Source of the DNA: JBFMFE01 sp040752295
GTDB taxonomy: Bacteria > UBP15 > UBA6099 > JBFMBQ01
Direction of reading: 5' to 3'
DNA: 9,015 nucleotides
Assembly: GCA_040752295.1 (NCBI GenBank)
Contig: JBFMFE010000291.1
Span: forward strand, 1-9,015
Shown: positions 1 to 6,999 of the stretch, piece by piece
Numbering within the stretch: the first letter of the stretch is position 1
Layout of the letters: every line of letters begins with the position of its first letter
Notes under the pieces: generated by a model
The model's input: only the letters and a program-made list of their open reading frames with translations
Database searches by the model: none
Told to the model about the DNA's origin: nothing
Made by a program: the position numbers and the translations under genes

Positions 1-141
1 ACAAATGCGGGAACGGGCACGGGCACGCACACGGGCAGGGGAAATGAAACTTCAAATATGTTTGGATGGATATGTGAGGCATCTTTTTCGAGCGTTTCAT
101 TCCTGCCGCATCAGTTCGGTAAAGTGTTATCCGTTTTCAAA
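1..141. other. Gene-free sequence downstream of the glycosyltransferase
   Basis: No plausible gene was seen in these 141 bases. Positions 8-37 hold five hexamer units of the form CGGGCA (CGGGAA, CGGGCA, CGGGCA, CGCACA, CGGGCA). The rest (about 41-141) is more AT-rich than the genes. Positions 53-64 form a weak CAAA/TTTG inverted repeat, but there is no convincing stem plus T-run that would end the minus-strand operon here. Transcription may stop further left, outside the window. Confidence 0.5.
8..37. repeat. Short degenerate hexamer tandem repeat (CGGGCA)n
   Basis: Five consecutive 6-base units follow the pattern CGGGCA. Three are exact, one has a single mismatch (CGGGAA) and one has two (CGCACA). 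The array lies outside genes and is probably a simple-sequence tract formed by replication slippage. It may continue to the left beyond the window, since the first unit is only 7 bases from the edge. Confidence 0.55.
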
Positions 142-885
142 TCAAGTCGGGGGCGGGGGGTCGAGGCGTGAGAGATGAGCCGGGACTTTCGAGAGTCTGT
201 GGGCGAGGAGGAGACGGATGACGCCCGCCGAGTAAGCGACGCCCCTGGAGAAGGAGATGCTCGAGCTTTCGGGTGTGCAGCGGTAGCCGACGGGGGATTC
301 GACGATTCCGAAGCCGCAGAGGGCGGCTTTGAAGATGATCTGGAAGTCGAATATGAAGTCGTCGGAGAAGTTTTCGAAGCCGATGGATGCGAGGAAGTCG
401 GCGCGGTAAACGCGGAAGCCGGTGTGATACTCGGAGAGGTTGAGGCGGAGCGCGGAGTTGGCGAATGAGGAAAGGATTCTGTTGGCGAGGTAGCGGTAGA
501 GGGGCATGCCGGAGCGGAGCGCTTCGCCCGGGAGGGACATGCGTGAGCCGAGGCACACGTGGGCGCGGCTGCCGGAGGAGACGGCGGCGATCATGACGGG
601 GAGCGCGGAGGGGTCGTACTGGTGGTCGGGGTGGATGAGCGCGACGAGGTCGGCGCCGAGGGAGAGGGCTTTGGAGTAGCCCGTTTTCTGGGCGGCGCCG
701 TAGCCGCGGTTGCGGGGATGCACGATGACGTCAAGCCCGAGGGAGCGTGCGACGCGCGCGGTGGCGTCCCTGCTTCCGTCGTCCACGAGGATGACGCCGC
801 TGACGGCGCCGGGGGGAATGTCGTTGAGCGTTTTTTTAAGCGTTTTTTCGGCGTAATACGCCGGCATTACAACGATTGTCTTCAA
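142..885 (-). CDS. Family 2 glycosyltransferase, DPM1-like (polyprenyl-phosphate sugar transferase type)
   Basis: This 247-residue protein is a GT-A fold glycosyltransferase of family 2. Visible motifs are VMPAYYAEKTL at 6-16 (nucleotide-sugar entry), VDDGSRD at 34-40, HPRNRGYGAAQKTGY at 56-70, HPDHQYDP at 85-92 as the DxD-like metal site (D87/D91), GSRM at 113-116, YHTGFRVYRADFL at 153-165, and FDFQII at 179-184. Members of this group move a sugar from a nucleotide donor to a polyprenyl phosphate or a related lipid acceptor on the cytoplasmic membrane face. There is no C-terminal pair of membrane helices, so it would be soluble or peripheral. The length is usual for the catalytic domain alone. 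The start is supported by GGAGG four bases upstream of ATG. It is the last gene of the five-gene run and sits 62 bp after the radical SAM gene. The tail ends in LDPPPPT, coded by a C-rich tract. Donor and acceptor cannot be told from sequence. Confidence 0.93.
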   Translation of the reverse strand: MKTIVVMPAYYAEKTLKKTLNDIPPGAVSGVILVDDGSRDATARVARSLGLDVIVHPRNRGYGAAQKTGYSKALSLGADLVALIHPDHQYDPSALPVMIAAVSSGSRAHVCLGSRMSLPGEALRSGMPLYRYLANRILSSFANSALRLNLSEYHTGFRVYRADFLASIGFENFSDDFIFDFQIIFKAALCGFGIVESPVGYRCTPESSSISFSRGVAYSAGVIRLLLAHRLSKVPAHLSRLDPPPPT

Positions 886-908
886 TCGTTCCTCCGTGGT
901 CGCGCCGC

Positions 909-930
909 CCGCGCCGCCCGGGCGGCGCGG
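909..930. repeat. Perfect 22-bp GC palindrome between the radical SAM and glycosyltransferase genes
   Basis: The 11-base arms (909-919 and 920-930, centre CCCGGG) are perfect reverse complements and contain only G and C. In RNA from either strand they would form a very stable hairpin. It lies in the 62-bp spacer 18 bases after the radical SAM stop codon on the minus strand, and its near edge is about 12 bases before the GGAGG of the glycosyltransferase. No T-run follows, so it is not a standard intrinsic terminator. An mRNA-stabilising or processing element, or an attenuating structure that uncouples the last gene from the others, is possible. Confidence 0.75.
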
Positions 931-947
931 CGTTCATGACGCGGGAC

Positions 948-2474
948 TCACTCTCTCTGAACATTCTGCAACAGGCGCGGCGAATTGAAAAGGACGGCGA
1001 GGAACGCGTAGAAATTCATGCGGTTGACGCCTTTCATTTTTTTAAGTCTTGACAGGAAGTAGCGGAGGCGGAAGTAGCAGGCGCGGTAGGCTTTCATCTG
1101 AAGGCGGAGGATTTCGTTTTCGGAGAAGTGCGCGGTGCGGTAGCCGAGCGGGTGGGGGATGGGAAGCGAGCGCGTGAGGGCGAGGGCGTGGTCGTGGAAA
1201 TCGGCGAAGGTGGTTCTGTAGAGTTGAACGCCGTATCGCGCGGGGTCGAGGAAGATGGGTGCGCAGGGTTCGAGCTTGAAGCAGCCGGCGGCTGCGGCGC
1301 TGCGTTTCCTGACGGATTTGATGAGGTCGAGCGTCTGCCTGAAATGCTTCCTTGTTTCGCCGGGGATGCCGAGTGTGAAGCAGACAGCGGTGTGGATTTT
1401 CTTTCCGCGGAGGTAGTCGAGCGTGGAGAGGATTTCGTCGTTGGAGGCGCCGAAGCCCGCCTTGTTGAGCCTGCGTATTTCCTCCGAGCCGGAGTCCGGG
1501 GAGATGACGATGCAGCTGTGGTCGGGGTCGGCGGCGGCGGCGAAGGCGTCGGCGAGTTCGCGCGAGGGCAGGCTCCAGGCGCCGAAGTTGACGCCGACGT
1601 CGAGTCTTTCCTCTCTTATGCGGTTGAAAAGGCGAACGTAGTAGGGGTCGCCCGCGGGGTAGGGATCGAACTCGAAATAAAAGAAGCGGACGCCGAGGGA
1701 GCGGAGCTTTTTCATTTCGGCGACCACGCGTTCCGGGTCGCGGAAGATGGGACCCGCGCCGCCTGCCGCGGTTCTGTAGGAGGCGTTCGAGCCGCCGCAG
1801 TAGGGGCAGGACTGGGAGCAGCCCCTGCCGGTGAAGACATAGAAGACGTGGTCAATGGGACGGGGTGTGTTGGTGTATTGTATGACCGGGGAACCGGGAG
1901 AGATGCGCGTGTAATGCCTCCAGTTTTTGAGGTGTTCGACGGCGGCGAAGTCGAAGGAATCGAGTTCTTCCCGCGAGCAGCGCCTCGGTGGGGCGGAGCG
2001 CGGGGCGCCGTCGGGCGCGCGCGACGTTACGCCCGGGACGGTCGAAAGGTCGGGGTCGGAGGCGGGCATCTTTTCGGCGAGGAGGAGGAAGGGGATTTCG
2101 CCTTCGCCGCGGACGACGGCGTCAACCTCGCGGTGGTTCCGGATTATCTCTTCGGCGAAGCATGAGGCGGTGTAGCCGCCGAGGACGGTGCGGGCGCGGG
2201 TCTCTTTTTTTATGCGCCTGCACAGTTCGATTGCGGAGTGGGAGTGGAGATACCAGTGGAGGTCCGCGCCGACGAGCGATACGCCGTTCGAGACGACGTA
2301 GCCGGCGACGTCGAAGCGGGGATCGAGGTCGTATTCGACGCCGAGGTTGACGATTTCGCACGGGATGCCGTTTCTGTTCAGGAGGTCGGCGATGGAGAAG
2401 AAACCCATGGGCATGATCGGGTGGTAGTTGATTTTTCCGGTCTGCATGACGGTGTGTACGAGGAGGGCGCGCAT
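948..2474 (-). CDS. B12-binding-domain radical SAM enzyme
   Basis: This 508-residue protein has two domains. Residues 1-130 form a Rossmann-like cobalamin-binding domain with PMGFFSIADLLNRNG at 22-36, VLGGYTA at 97-103 and VVRGEGE at 120-126, as in B12-radical SAM proteins. The cobalt-ligand DxHxxG motif is not present, which is common in this superfamily. The radical SAM barrel begins near 208 and holds the [4Fe-4S] motif CxxxCxxC at C219, C223 and C226 (GRGCSQSCPYC), followed by GGS. ISPDSGSEEIRR at 324-335 and FTLGIPGET at 366-374 match conserved barrel strands. The C-terminal 60 residues are helical and basic. Relatives carry out radical methylations, ring contractions and lipid or cofactor modifications, and the substrate here is unknown. 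An in-frame TGA lies three codons before this ATG, so no earlier start is possible. No Shine-Dalgarno is seen, so it may be coupled to the upstream membrane gene 32 bp away. Confidence 0.92.
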   Translation of the reverse strand: MRALLVHTVMQTGKINYHPIMPMGFFSIADLLNRNGIPCEIVNLGVEYDLDPRFDVAGYVVSNGVSLVGADLHWYLHSHSAIELCRRIKKETRARTVLGGYTASCFAEEIIRNHREVDAVVRGEGEIPFLLLAEKMPASDPDLSTVPGVTSRAPDGAPRSAPPRRCSREELDSFDFAAVEHLKNWRHYTRISPGSPVIQYTNTPRPIDHVFYVFTGRGCSQSCPYCGGSNASYRTAAGGAGPIFRDPERVVAEMKKLRSLGVRFFYFEFDPYPAGDPYYVRLFNRIREERLDVGVNFGAWSLPSRELADAFAAAADPDHSCIVISPDSGSEEIRRLNKAGFGASNDEILSTLDYLRGKKIHTAVCFTLGIPGETRKHFRQTLDLIKSVRKRSAAAAGCFKLEPCAPIFLDPARYGVQLYRTTFADFHDHALALTRSLPIPHPLGYRTAHFSENEILRLQMKAYRACYFRLRYFLSRLKKMKGVNRMNFYAFLAVLFNSPRLLQNVQRE

Positions 2475-2506
2475 GTCGTTTCAGGGAGCGTTCCGGAGCG
2501 GAAGGG

Positions 2507-4744
2507 TCAAGGTTTTCGAGCGTAGCGCGCGAGGATTTTTCCGGGGTGGATTTCGAAGACGCCGCAGGCGGTGACGGCGAAATTTCTGGAGGACACGGGG
2601 TCGGCGTAGACGGTGCGGACGAGTTTGCCGAGGCGGTAGGTTCTGACGATGGAAAGCGAATCGGAATCGAGGACGTCAACCGAGCCGGAGGCGAAGTTGG
2701 CGACGAGGAGGGCGCCGTGGGTGACGTCGGCGGCGATTTCTCGTGGGAATCCGCCGGACGAGCGCACGGCGCGGAGCGGGCGCAGCGTTCCGGCGTCGAG
2801 TTCGATGATGAGGCGGGTGAAGGGGCTGGTGAGGTACAGGCGTTCCCTGCGGGGGTCGTGCGCGATGCCGAGCGTGGGGACGCGCAGCGGGATGGAGAGA
2901 CCGCCCGGGAGCGGGGCGCGGACGACGACGGGGACGGATACGGGATGGAAGAGTCCGCCGGTTCGCTCGTAAGCCTGGTAGATGCTGAAGAGGTTGGTGG
3001 GGTCGAGCGAGGGGACGACGAGGCGGCGGCGTTCATCGTCAAAGGTGAAGTAGTCGGCGTAGCCGAAGGTTCCGAATCGTATTTCGGACAGCGGTTTCAG
3101 CGAGCGCGGGTAGCGGAGCTGTATGGAGTTGTTCGGCGGACCGAGGAAGATGATGAAGAGAGCGCCGTCGTCCGGTCTGACGCGGCAGTTGGTGGTTTCG
3201 CGTTGAGGGAATCGAAGTCGGCGCTTGAGCTTGAGTCCGGCGGAATAATCGAGGACGAGAATCTGGAAGTTGGCGCTGCTTTTGGTGGTGGCGAAGAGGG
3301 TTCGGGAGCGCGTGTTGATGCAGAGGCGTTCGGGGTAGAAGAGTTCGTCGGGGTCGCGGTCGCTTTCGGTAATGAGGCGGGCGGCGAGGGAGAAGTCGCG
3401 GTCGTCGAGGCGGACGAGCGCGCCGGAGCCGGAGAGGTTTTTGAAGGAGACGAAGAGCGCGTGTTCGTCGGGGTCGAGGGCGACGCCGTAGGGCATGGCG
3501 CCTTCGAGGAAGAAGTGCTTTCTGTACTGCTCCATGGTGAGGACGGGGACGACTTCGTCTTCCGGCAGGCGGAGGCGGGCGCAGGCGGGCGCGGGAGGGG
3601 GGAGGCGGTTGAAACTCTGGACGAAGGCGGCGCAGAGGAGAACGAGGAGGACGAAGGCGGCGAACGGTCCGCGCGGCGTCCAGCGGGGCATAAGGCGGGG
3701 GAATCGCGCGCGAAGGAGCGCGGCGAGCAGAACGATGGCGAGGAAGACGTAAAAGCAGAAGGCGTTGAGGGAGAAGGTCATGACGATGAAATACGAGGCG
3801 ACAACGGCGCAGGCGGCCTTGAGAAGAGGGAGGAGGAACAGTCTGAAGAGGGTCCAGTACCTGTCGAAAAAAAGTTCCCGGAGTCCCTTCGCGAGGTCGT
3901 ACCTTCGATGCATCGTGTGGAGGACCTGGAGGGGGACGATGAAGAGAGCGGAGAGGATGAGCGCCCGGGCGCCCGCCGGCGTGCGGGCGGCGCCGAGGCG
4001 GTAGGCGAGTGAAAACGCCGTGCCCGCGACGGCGAGGAACAGCGCCCAGGCGCGTATGAACCTGATGAGCGTGAAGCCTTCGGCGGCTCGGGCGGTGAAT
4101 ATCACGAAATAGAGGGAGGAGACGAGGAAACCGGCAAGCATGAACTTGGAGATGGAGAAGCGGTGGAGTCCGAACAGGAGTATCGCGAGGAGGAGGAGCG
4201 TGAGGAAGTCTGCTCTGATTTCGAGGAAGAGGTTAGCGTGATCGGGCGGGGATTCAGAGGGTGGACCGGGCGGGATGAGCGCGTCCTCGAGGTCGGCGCC
4301 GGAGAGGGCGTGGAGGGAGTAGTGCAGGAGGATGACGATGAAGCAGGCGGCGGCGGCGCGCGCGAGCGCGGAGAAGAGGGGCGCGTATCCGTATATGTCC
4401 GGCGTTTTCACGACCATGAGCACGATGATGACGCAGATGGAGACGCAGAGGCAGGCGGCGAAGAGTCTGAAAGGGAACGGAGGCAGCGAAAGTTTAAATG
4501 AGGGGATGGAAATTCGAGGGGGGCGGAGCGTGATTTTCGGGAGTTTGAAGAGGAGGCGGAAGGGTTCCGGTTCGGGGGTGATTTCGTCGGCGGGTTCCGG
4601 CGCCCGCGCCCTGAACAGCGTTTTTTCAACGATCGCGCCGAGGTCGGAGAAGACGGTTCTGAGAATGGACAGGAAGGCGTTGATGACGAAGAGAGCGAAG
4701 AGGAGCCAGAGCAGCGCGAGGAGGGAAAAGAGGAGGACTTTCAT
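2507..4744 (-). CDS. Polytopic membrane protein with C-terminal beta-propeller-like domain
   Basis: I do not recognise this 745-residue protein as a named family. Residues 2-28 are a strongly hydrophobic helix. A proline-rich basic linker follows (48-91). Further hydrophobic segments lie near 92-112, 120-148, 178-197, 199-218, 226-250, 259-276, 299-322, 325-347 and 359-379, giving about ten membrane spans. From about 400 to the end the sequence changes to repeated short strands of the YVTN/NHL/SMP-30 propeller style: PYGVALDPDEHALFVSF (418-434), LCINTRSRTLFATT (474-487), LGIAHDPRRERLYLTSP (625-641), and REIAADVTHGALLVANFASG (668-687). Such domains act as binding or scaffold modules, and here the propeller would sit outside the inner membrane or face the cytoplasm depending on topology. 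Start: ATG with an in-frame TGA two codons upstream and no Shine-Dalgarno. It lies between the acyltransferase and the radical SAM gene, so a transport, sensing or scaffold role for a lipid product is plausible but unproven. Confidence 0.85.
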   Translation of the reverse strand: MKVLLFSLLALLWLLFALFVINAFLSILRTVFSDLGAIVEKTLFRARAPEPADEITPEPEPFRLLFKLPKITLRPPRISIPSFKLSLPPFPFRLFAACLCVSICVIIVLMVVKTPDIYGYAPLFSALARAAAACFIVILLHYSLHALSGADLEDALIPPGPPSESPPDHANLFLEIRADFLTLLLLAILLFGLHRFSISKFMLAGFLVSSLYFVIFTARAAEGFTLIRFIRAWALFLAVAGTAFSLAYRLGAARTPAGARALILSALFIVPLQVLHTMHRRYDLAKGLRELFFDRYWTLFRLFLLPLLKAACAVVASYFIVMTFSLNAFCFYVFLAIVLLAALLRARFPRLMPRWTPRGPFAAFVLLVLLCAAFVQSFNRLPPPAPACARLRLPEDEVVPVLTMEQYRKHFFLEGAMPYGVALDPDEHALFVSFKNLSGSGALVRLDDRDFSLAARLITESDRDPDELFYPERLCINTRSRTLFATTKSSANFQILVLDYSAGLKLKRRLRFPQRETTNCRVRPDDGALFIIFLGPPNNSIQLRYPRSLKPLSEIRFGTFGYADYFTFDDERRRLVVPSLDPTNLFSIYQAYERTGGLFHPVSVPVVVRAPLPGGLSIPLRVPTLGIAHDPRRERLYLTSPFTRLIIELDAGTLRPLRAVRSSGGFPREIAADVTHGALLVANFASGSVDVLDSDSLSIVRTYRLGKLVRTVYADPVSSRNFAVTACGVFEIHPGKILARYARKP

Positions 4745-4827
4745 GGGGGTTCAGGGGACGGGGCGCCGGGCGGGCAGGCGCGGCGGCGCATTCGTGAAGG
4801 CGGCGGGTGGGCGGCGTCCACGCGCGA

Positions 4828-5679
4828 TCACCTGCCCAGCGCCCCGTCGAGCATCGCCTGGATTCTATCGTGCAGACCGTCCACGAGGGGGCGCACTTTC
4901 GCTGGGTTGTCCACCTCGTGCGCGTGCTCGGTGAAGTAATCCACCGGCGGGTCGAAGTAAATGTCGAACTTGGAGGGGAAGGGGATGAGTCCGAGGGGAC
5001 CGAGCCAGGGGAAGATGGGCGTGATGGGGAAGTGCCTGAAACCGCCCCTGGGAAGGGGGATGCTTCCGAGCGCCATGGCGGATTCCTCGGAACCGGTGAC
5101 GCAGGCTGGGATGATGGGCGTGCGGTACCTGAGGGCGTATTCCATGAAGCCGACGGGGAAGGTGTCGAGCCTGTATCTGTGGGTTATGACGGAGTGGACT
5201 CTGCCCTCGGCGCCGGTGGGGAAGACGAGCATGAGGTTTTTGTTTTCGAAGATGAGGCGGACGTTTTCGTCGCAGCCGATGACCTGACCCGAGCGGGACA
5301 TGAGGGTTGAAGCGAAGGGGATGCTCGAGATGGTCTTGTTGATGATGGTGCGGACGAACCTGGGGTGTTCCGGCTCGACGAGCGCGGCGACGCCGATCAT
5401 GCAGGCGTCGAAGGGGAGGATCGGGGCGTGGTTGGAGACTATCAGTCCCGGACCGGCGTCGGGTATGTTTTCGATTCCGTGGACTTCGACGCGGAAGTAG
5501 AACCTGTACATGAAGAGGAGGAAGGTGATCGTGGACACGATGGTTTCGACGTCGAGTCCGAACGGGTCGTACACGCCCTCGGCGGCGCCGGCGTCGGAGC
5601 GGAGCACTTTTCCGCGGACGAACTTTTTCGCGTCGCCGTCGAAGAAGTGGCGGGGTTTCAGTTTTTTATGGTCGTCCAC
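4828..5679 (-). CDS. PlsC-type lysophospholipid/glycerolipid acyltransferase (MGAT-like group)
   Basis: This 283-residue acyltransferase belongs to the LPLAT superfamily, which transfers acyl chains from acyl-CoA or acyl-ACP to a hydroxyl on a glycerolipid or similar acceptor at the membrane. Residues 45-62 are a hydrophobic anchor. Motif I is VSNHAPILPFD at 81-91, giving N83-H84 and D91 with six residues between His and Asp. This is the spacing I associate with the MGAT-like branch (NHSGxLPxD) rather than the classical HX4D. The region usually reading FPEG is FPTGAEG at 153-159, so the usual Glu is Thr. YRLDTFPVGFMEYAL (169-183) and TPIIPACVTGSEE (187-199) follow as in that branch. The start is GTG, chosen because GGAGG lies six bases upstream and the N-terminus fits. 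It follows the SDR gene by 30 bp and precedes the membrane-propeller gene by 83 bp. The acceptor lipid is unknown. Confidence 0.9.
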   Translation of the reverse strand: MDDHKKLKPRHFFDGDAKKFVRGKVLRSDAGAAEGVYDPFGLDVETIVSTITFLLFMYRFYFRVEVHGIENIPDAGPGLIVSNHAPILPFDACMIGVAALVEPEHPRFVRTIINKTISSIPFASTLMSRSGQVIGCDENVRLIFENKNLMLVFPTGAEGRVHSVITHRYRLDTFPVGFMEYALRYRTPIIPACVTGSEESAMALGSIPLPRGGFRHFPITPIFPWLGPLGLIPFPSKFDIYFDPPVDYFTEHAHEVDNPAKVRPLVDGLHDRIQAMLDGALGR

Positions 5680-5685
5680 GGTCTG

Positions 5686-5690
5686 CCTCC
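5686..5690 (-). promoter_or_regulatory. Shine-Dalgarno site fixing the GTG start of the acyltransferase
   Basis: The minus strand reads GGAGG here, followed by CAGACC and then GTG at 5679-5677. A full-consensus site at six-base spacing decides the non-ATG start of the acyltransferase and places it in the 30-bp spacer after the SDR gene. Confidence 0.75.
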
Positions 5691-5709
5691 GCGGCGGCTC
5701 GCGGATGCG

Positions 5710-6645
5710 TCACAGCCGCTGCTGCGCCGGGGCGCTCTGCCGTTCCCTTCCGATTTCCTCCGGGCGGTAGCCAAGCTCCTCTCTCGCCCTCGAGCCGTCA
5801 ACCGTGAAGGGGTACTTGATGTAATTGAAATCGAACTTGAGATTTTTCGACCAGAAGAACCTGTATTTGTAATGTACGAGGAACTCCGGGAGTGGGAGGG
5901 TTTTTTTGCCCATGCGGCGCACGACTTCGGAGAGGGGCATGAAAACGCTGCCGGGGACGTTGTACGCGCCGGCAGCCCGCGCGTTTGCGAGGGCGAGTAT
6001 GAAGGCTTCGATGACTTCTTCCTCGAAGATGATCTGGAACATCGGGTCGAAGCCGAGGAGCGTGGGGACGGTGTCCCCGCTCATGTAGTCGGAGAGGATG
6101 CCCGCGCCGGCGCGGCGCCAGATGGGAGCGAACCTGAGGATGACGATGTTGAAGTCTTCCGCGGAGTGCGCGAAGGTCTGGCAGATGAGGTCTGCCTCGA
6201 CGCGGTCGCGGATGGCGGGGATGTCGCGGTTGCCGAGGAGCGGGTGGTTTTCCCTGATCATGGCGGGGTTGTCCTCGCGCGCGCCGTAGACGATGGAGGA
6301 GCTTGGGAAGACGAACTTTCGGACGCCGTATTTTCGCGCGAGTTCGAGCATGTGGAACGTGCCATAGACGTTGGTGATCATGAGATGGTCGGACGTTAGG
6401 GCGGGGTCGGTCTCGCGGGCGAGGTGAACGACGGCGTCTATTTTTCCCTCAATCTTGAAGACGTCCTCGATGCGCTTCTTGCGCGTGTCGCCGTGGATGA
6501 ACTTCACGTCTTTTTCGTCGCCGCGGACGACTTTTTCGCGGACGTCAACGCCGACGACAGTGGCCGCGGTGCGTGCGTCCGCGCGGAGGCGCTCCGCGAG
6601 GAGGTTCCCGAAATAACCCGATGCGCCGGTGATCATCACTTTCAT
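5710..6645 (-). CDS. Extended SDR / NAD-dependent epimerase-dehydratase-like protein with atypical active site
   Basis: This 311-residue Rossmann protein has the extended-SDR glycine motif TGASGYFG (G7, G10, G13), an acidic residue at D34 after the second strand (VGVDV) favouring NAD, GD at 52-53, VVHLA at 72-76, and PSSSIVYG at 114-121, which holds the conserved serine. The region where YxxxK is expected reads DIPAIRDRVEADL (141-153). By alignment to the usual pattern Tyr is replaced by A144 and Lys by R148. Extended SDRs act on nucleotide sugars or on other hydroxyl or keto substrates, but loss of the Tyr/Lys pair suggests a changed reaction or a binding-only role. Start: ATG with GAGGG seven bases upstream. 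It is the first gene of the five-gene run, about 230 nt downstream of the predicted promoter, and is followed 30 bp later by the acyltransferase. Substrate unknown. Confidence 0.9.
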   Translation of the reverse strand: MKVMITGASGYFGNLLAERLRADARTAATVVGVDVREKVVRGDEKDVKFIHGDTRKKRIEDVFKIEGKIDAVVHLARETDPALTSDHLMITNVYGTFHMLELARKYGVRKFVFPSSSIVYGAREDNPAMIRENHPLLGNRDIPAIRDRVEADLICQTFAHSAEDFNIVILRFAPIWRRAGAGILSDYMSGDTVPTLLGFDPMFQIIFEEEVIEAFILALANARAAGAYNVPGSVFMPLSEVVRRMGKKTLPLPEFLVHYKYRFFWSKNLKFDFNYIKYPFTVDGSRAREELGYRPEEIGRERQSAPAQQRL

Positions 6646-6651
6646 GTCGGT

Positions 6652-6656
6652 CCCTC
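6652..6656 (-). promoter_or_regulatory. Shine-Dalgarno site of the SDR gene
   Basis: The minus strand reads TGAGGGACCGAC just before ATG at 6645-6643. GAGGG at this distance supports the chosen SDR start. Confidence 0.6.
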
Positions 6657-6883
6657 ACGTGGGCGGGAGAGAGCGCTGAAGCCGGCGGTCGCGTGTCCGC
6701 GCGCAGGGCGGGGGTCGAGACGCCGGCGGTGGGAGTCTTTACGGCGGATGGTCATTTCCCGTCGCGGAACGTGCCGGTTTTCTCCCGCGCATGTTTTCCC
6801 CCCGCGGCGCGGCGCCGCCGCTCATGCAGGTAAAACGCCGTCCGGTCCGCAACCGCCGCCGCGCACCGCGGTGAGACGGGTAT

Positions 6884-6912
6884 ATTCTATTGCCGGCGCG
6901 GGGGGGTTTCAA
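6884..6912 (-). promoter_or_regulatory. Sigma70-like promoter for the SDR-led operon
   Basis: On the minus strand, TTGAAA (6912-6907) is followed by exactly 17 bases and then TAGAAT (6889-6884). Each hexamer matches the housekeeping consensus (TTGACA, TATAAT) at five of six positions, with ideal spacing. The AT-rich -10 stands out in GC-rich surroundings. Transcription would start near 6877, giving a leader of about 230 nt before the SDR gene. This is a sequence match only. Sigma preference in this organism is unknown. Confidence 0.55.
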
Positions 6913-6921
6913 CAAAGCCGC

Positions 6922-6940
6922 TGCGGAATTGCCGTCCGCA
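6922..6940 (-). terminator. Possible weak terminator after the DUF35 gene
   Basis: TGCGGA and TCCGCA form a perfect six-base stem with a seven-base loop, about 60 bases after the DUF35 stop on the minus strand. The following sequence (GCGGCTTTGTTG) has only a short, interrupted T-run, so termination efficiency would be low. It lies just upstream of the predicted -35 box, where a boundary between the two transcription units would be expected. Confidence 0.3.
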
Positions 6941-6999
6941 AAGACCGCGGGGGCGGGGTTCATCCCCCCGCGCGGGTTTCGAGCGACACGGCGGGACGC

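Larger units (their letters stand above)
6646..6999. other. 354-bp intergenic region between DUF35 gene and SDR operon
   Basis: This gap holds a candidate weak terminator (6922-6940), a sigma70-like promoter (6884-6912) and a leader of about 230 nt ending in the GAGGG Shine-Dalgarno at 6652-6656. A 10-bp palindrome CCCGCGCGGG lies at 6967-6976, and GC-rich self-complementary sequence at 6804-6818 could fold in the leader RNA. Its base composition lacks the G excess of the plus strand seen over the genes, which fits non-coding DNA. I recognise no known riboswitch or small RNA in the leader. Confidence 0.6.

Noticed and set aside
1128..2165. Plus-strand frame of 345 codons opposite the radical SAM gene
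   Set aside because: Low-complexity Gly/Ala/Glu/Val composition. The minus strand encodes CxxxCxxC and other radical SAM motifs over the same bases.
2122..3042. Minus-strand frame of 306 codons bridging the radical SAM and membrane genes
   Set aside because: It overlaps two well-supported genes in a different frame and is made of Ser/Pro/Arg runs.
2546..4012. Long plus-strand frame of 488 codons opposite the membrane-propeller gene
   Set aside because: It is almost entirely Glu/Gly/Asp/Ala with no domain and no ribosome site. It is the antisense shadow of C-ending codons in a GC-rich gene whose minus-strand product has clear membrane helices.
6739..6963. Small minus-strand frame of 74 codons between DUF35 and SDR genes
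   Set aside because: Its start lies upstream of the predicted promoter, it has no clear ribosome site, and its Arg/Gly/Pro-rich content looks non-coding.
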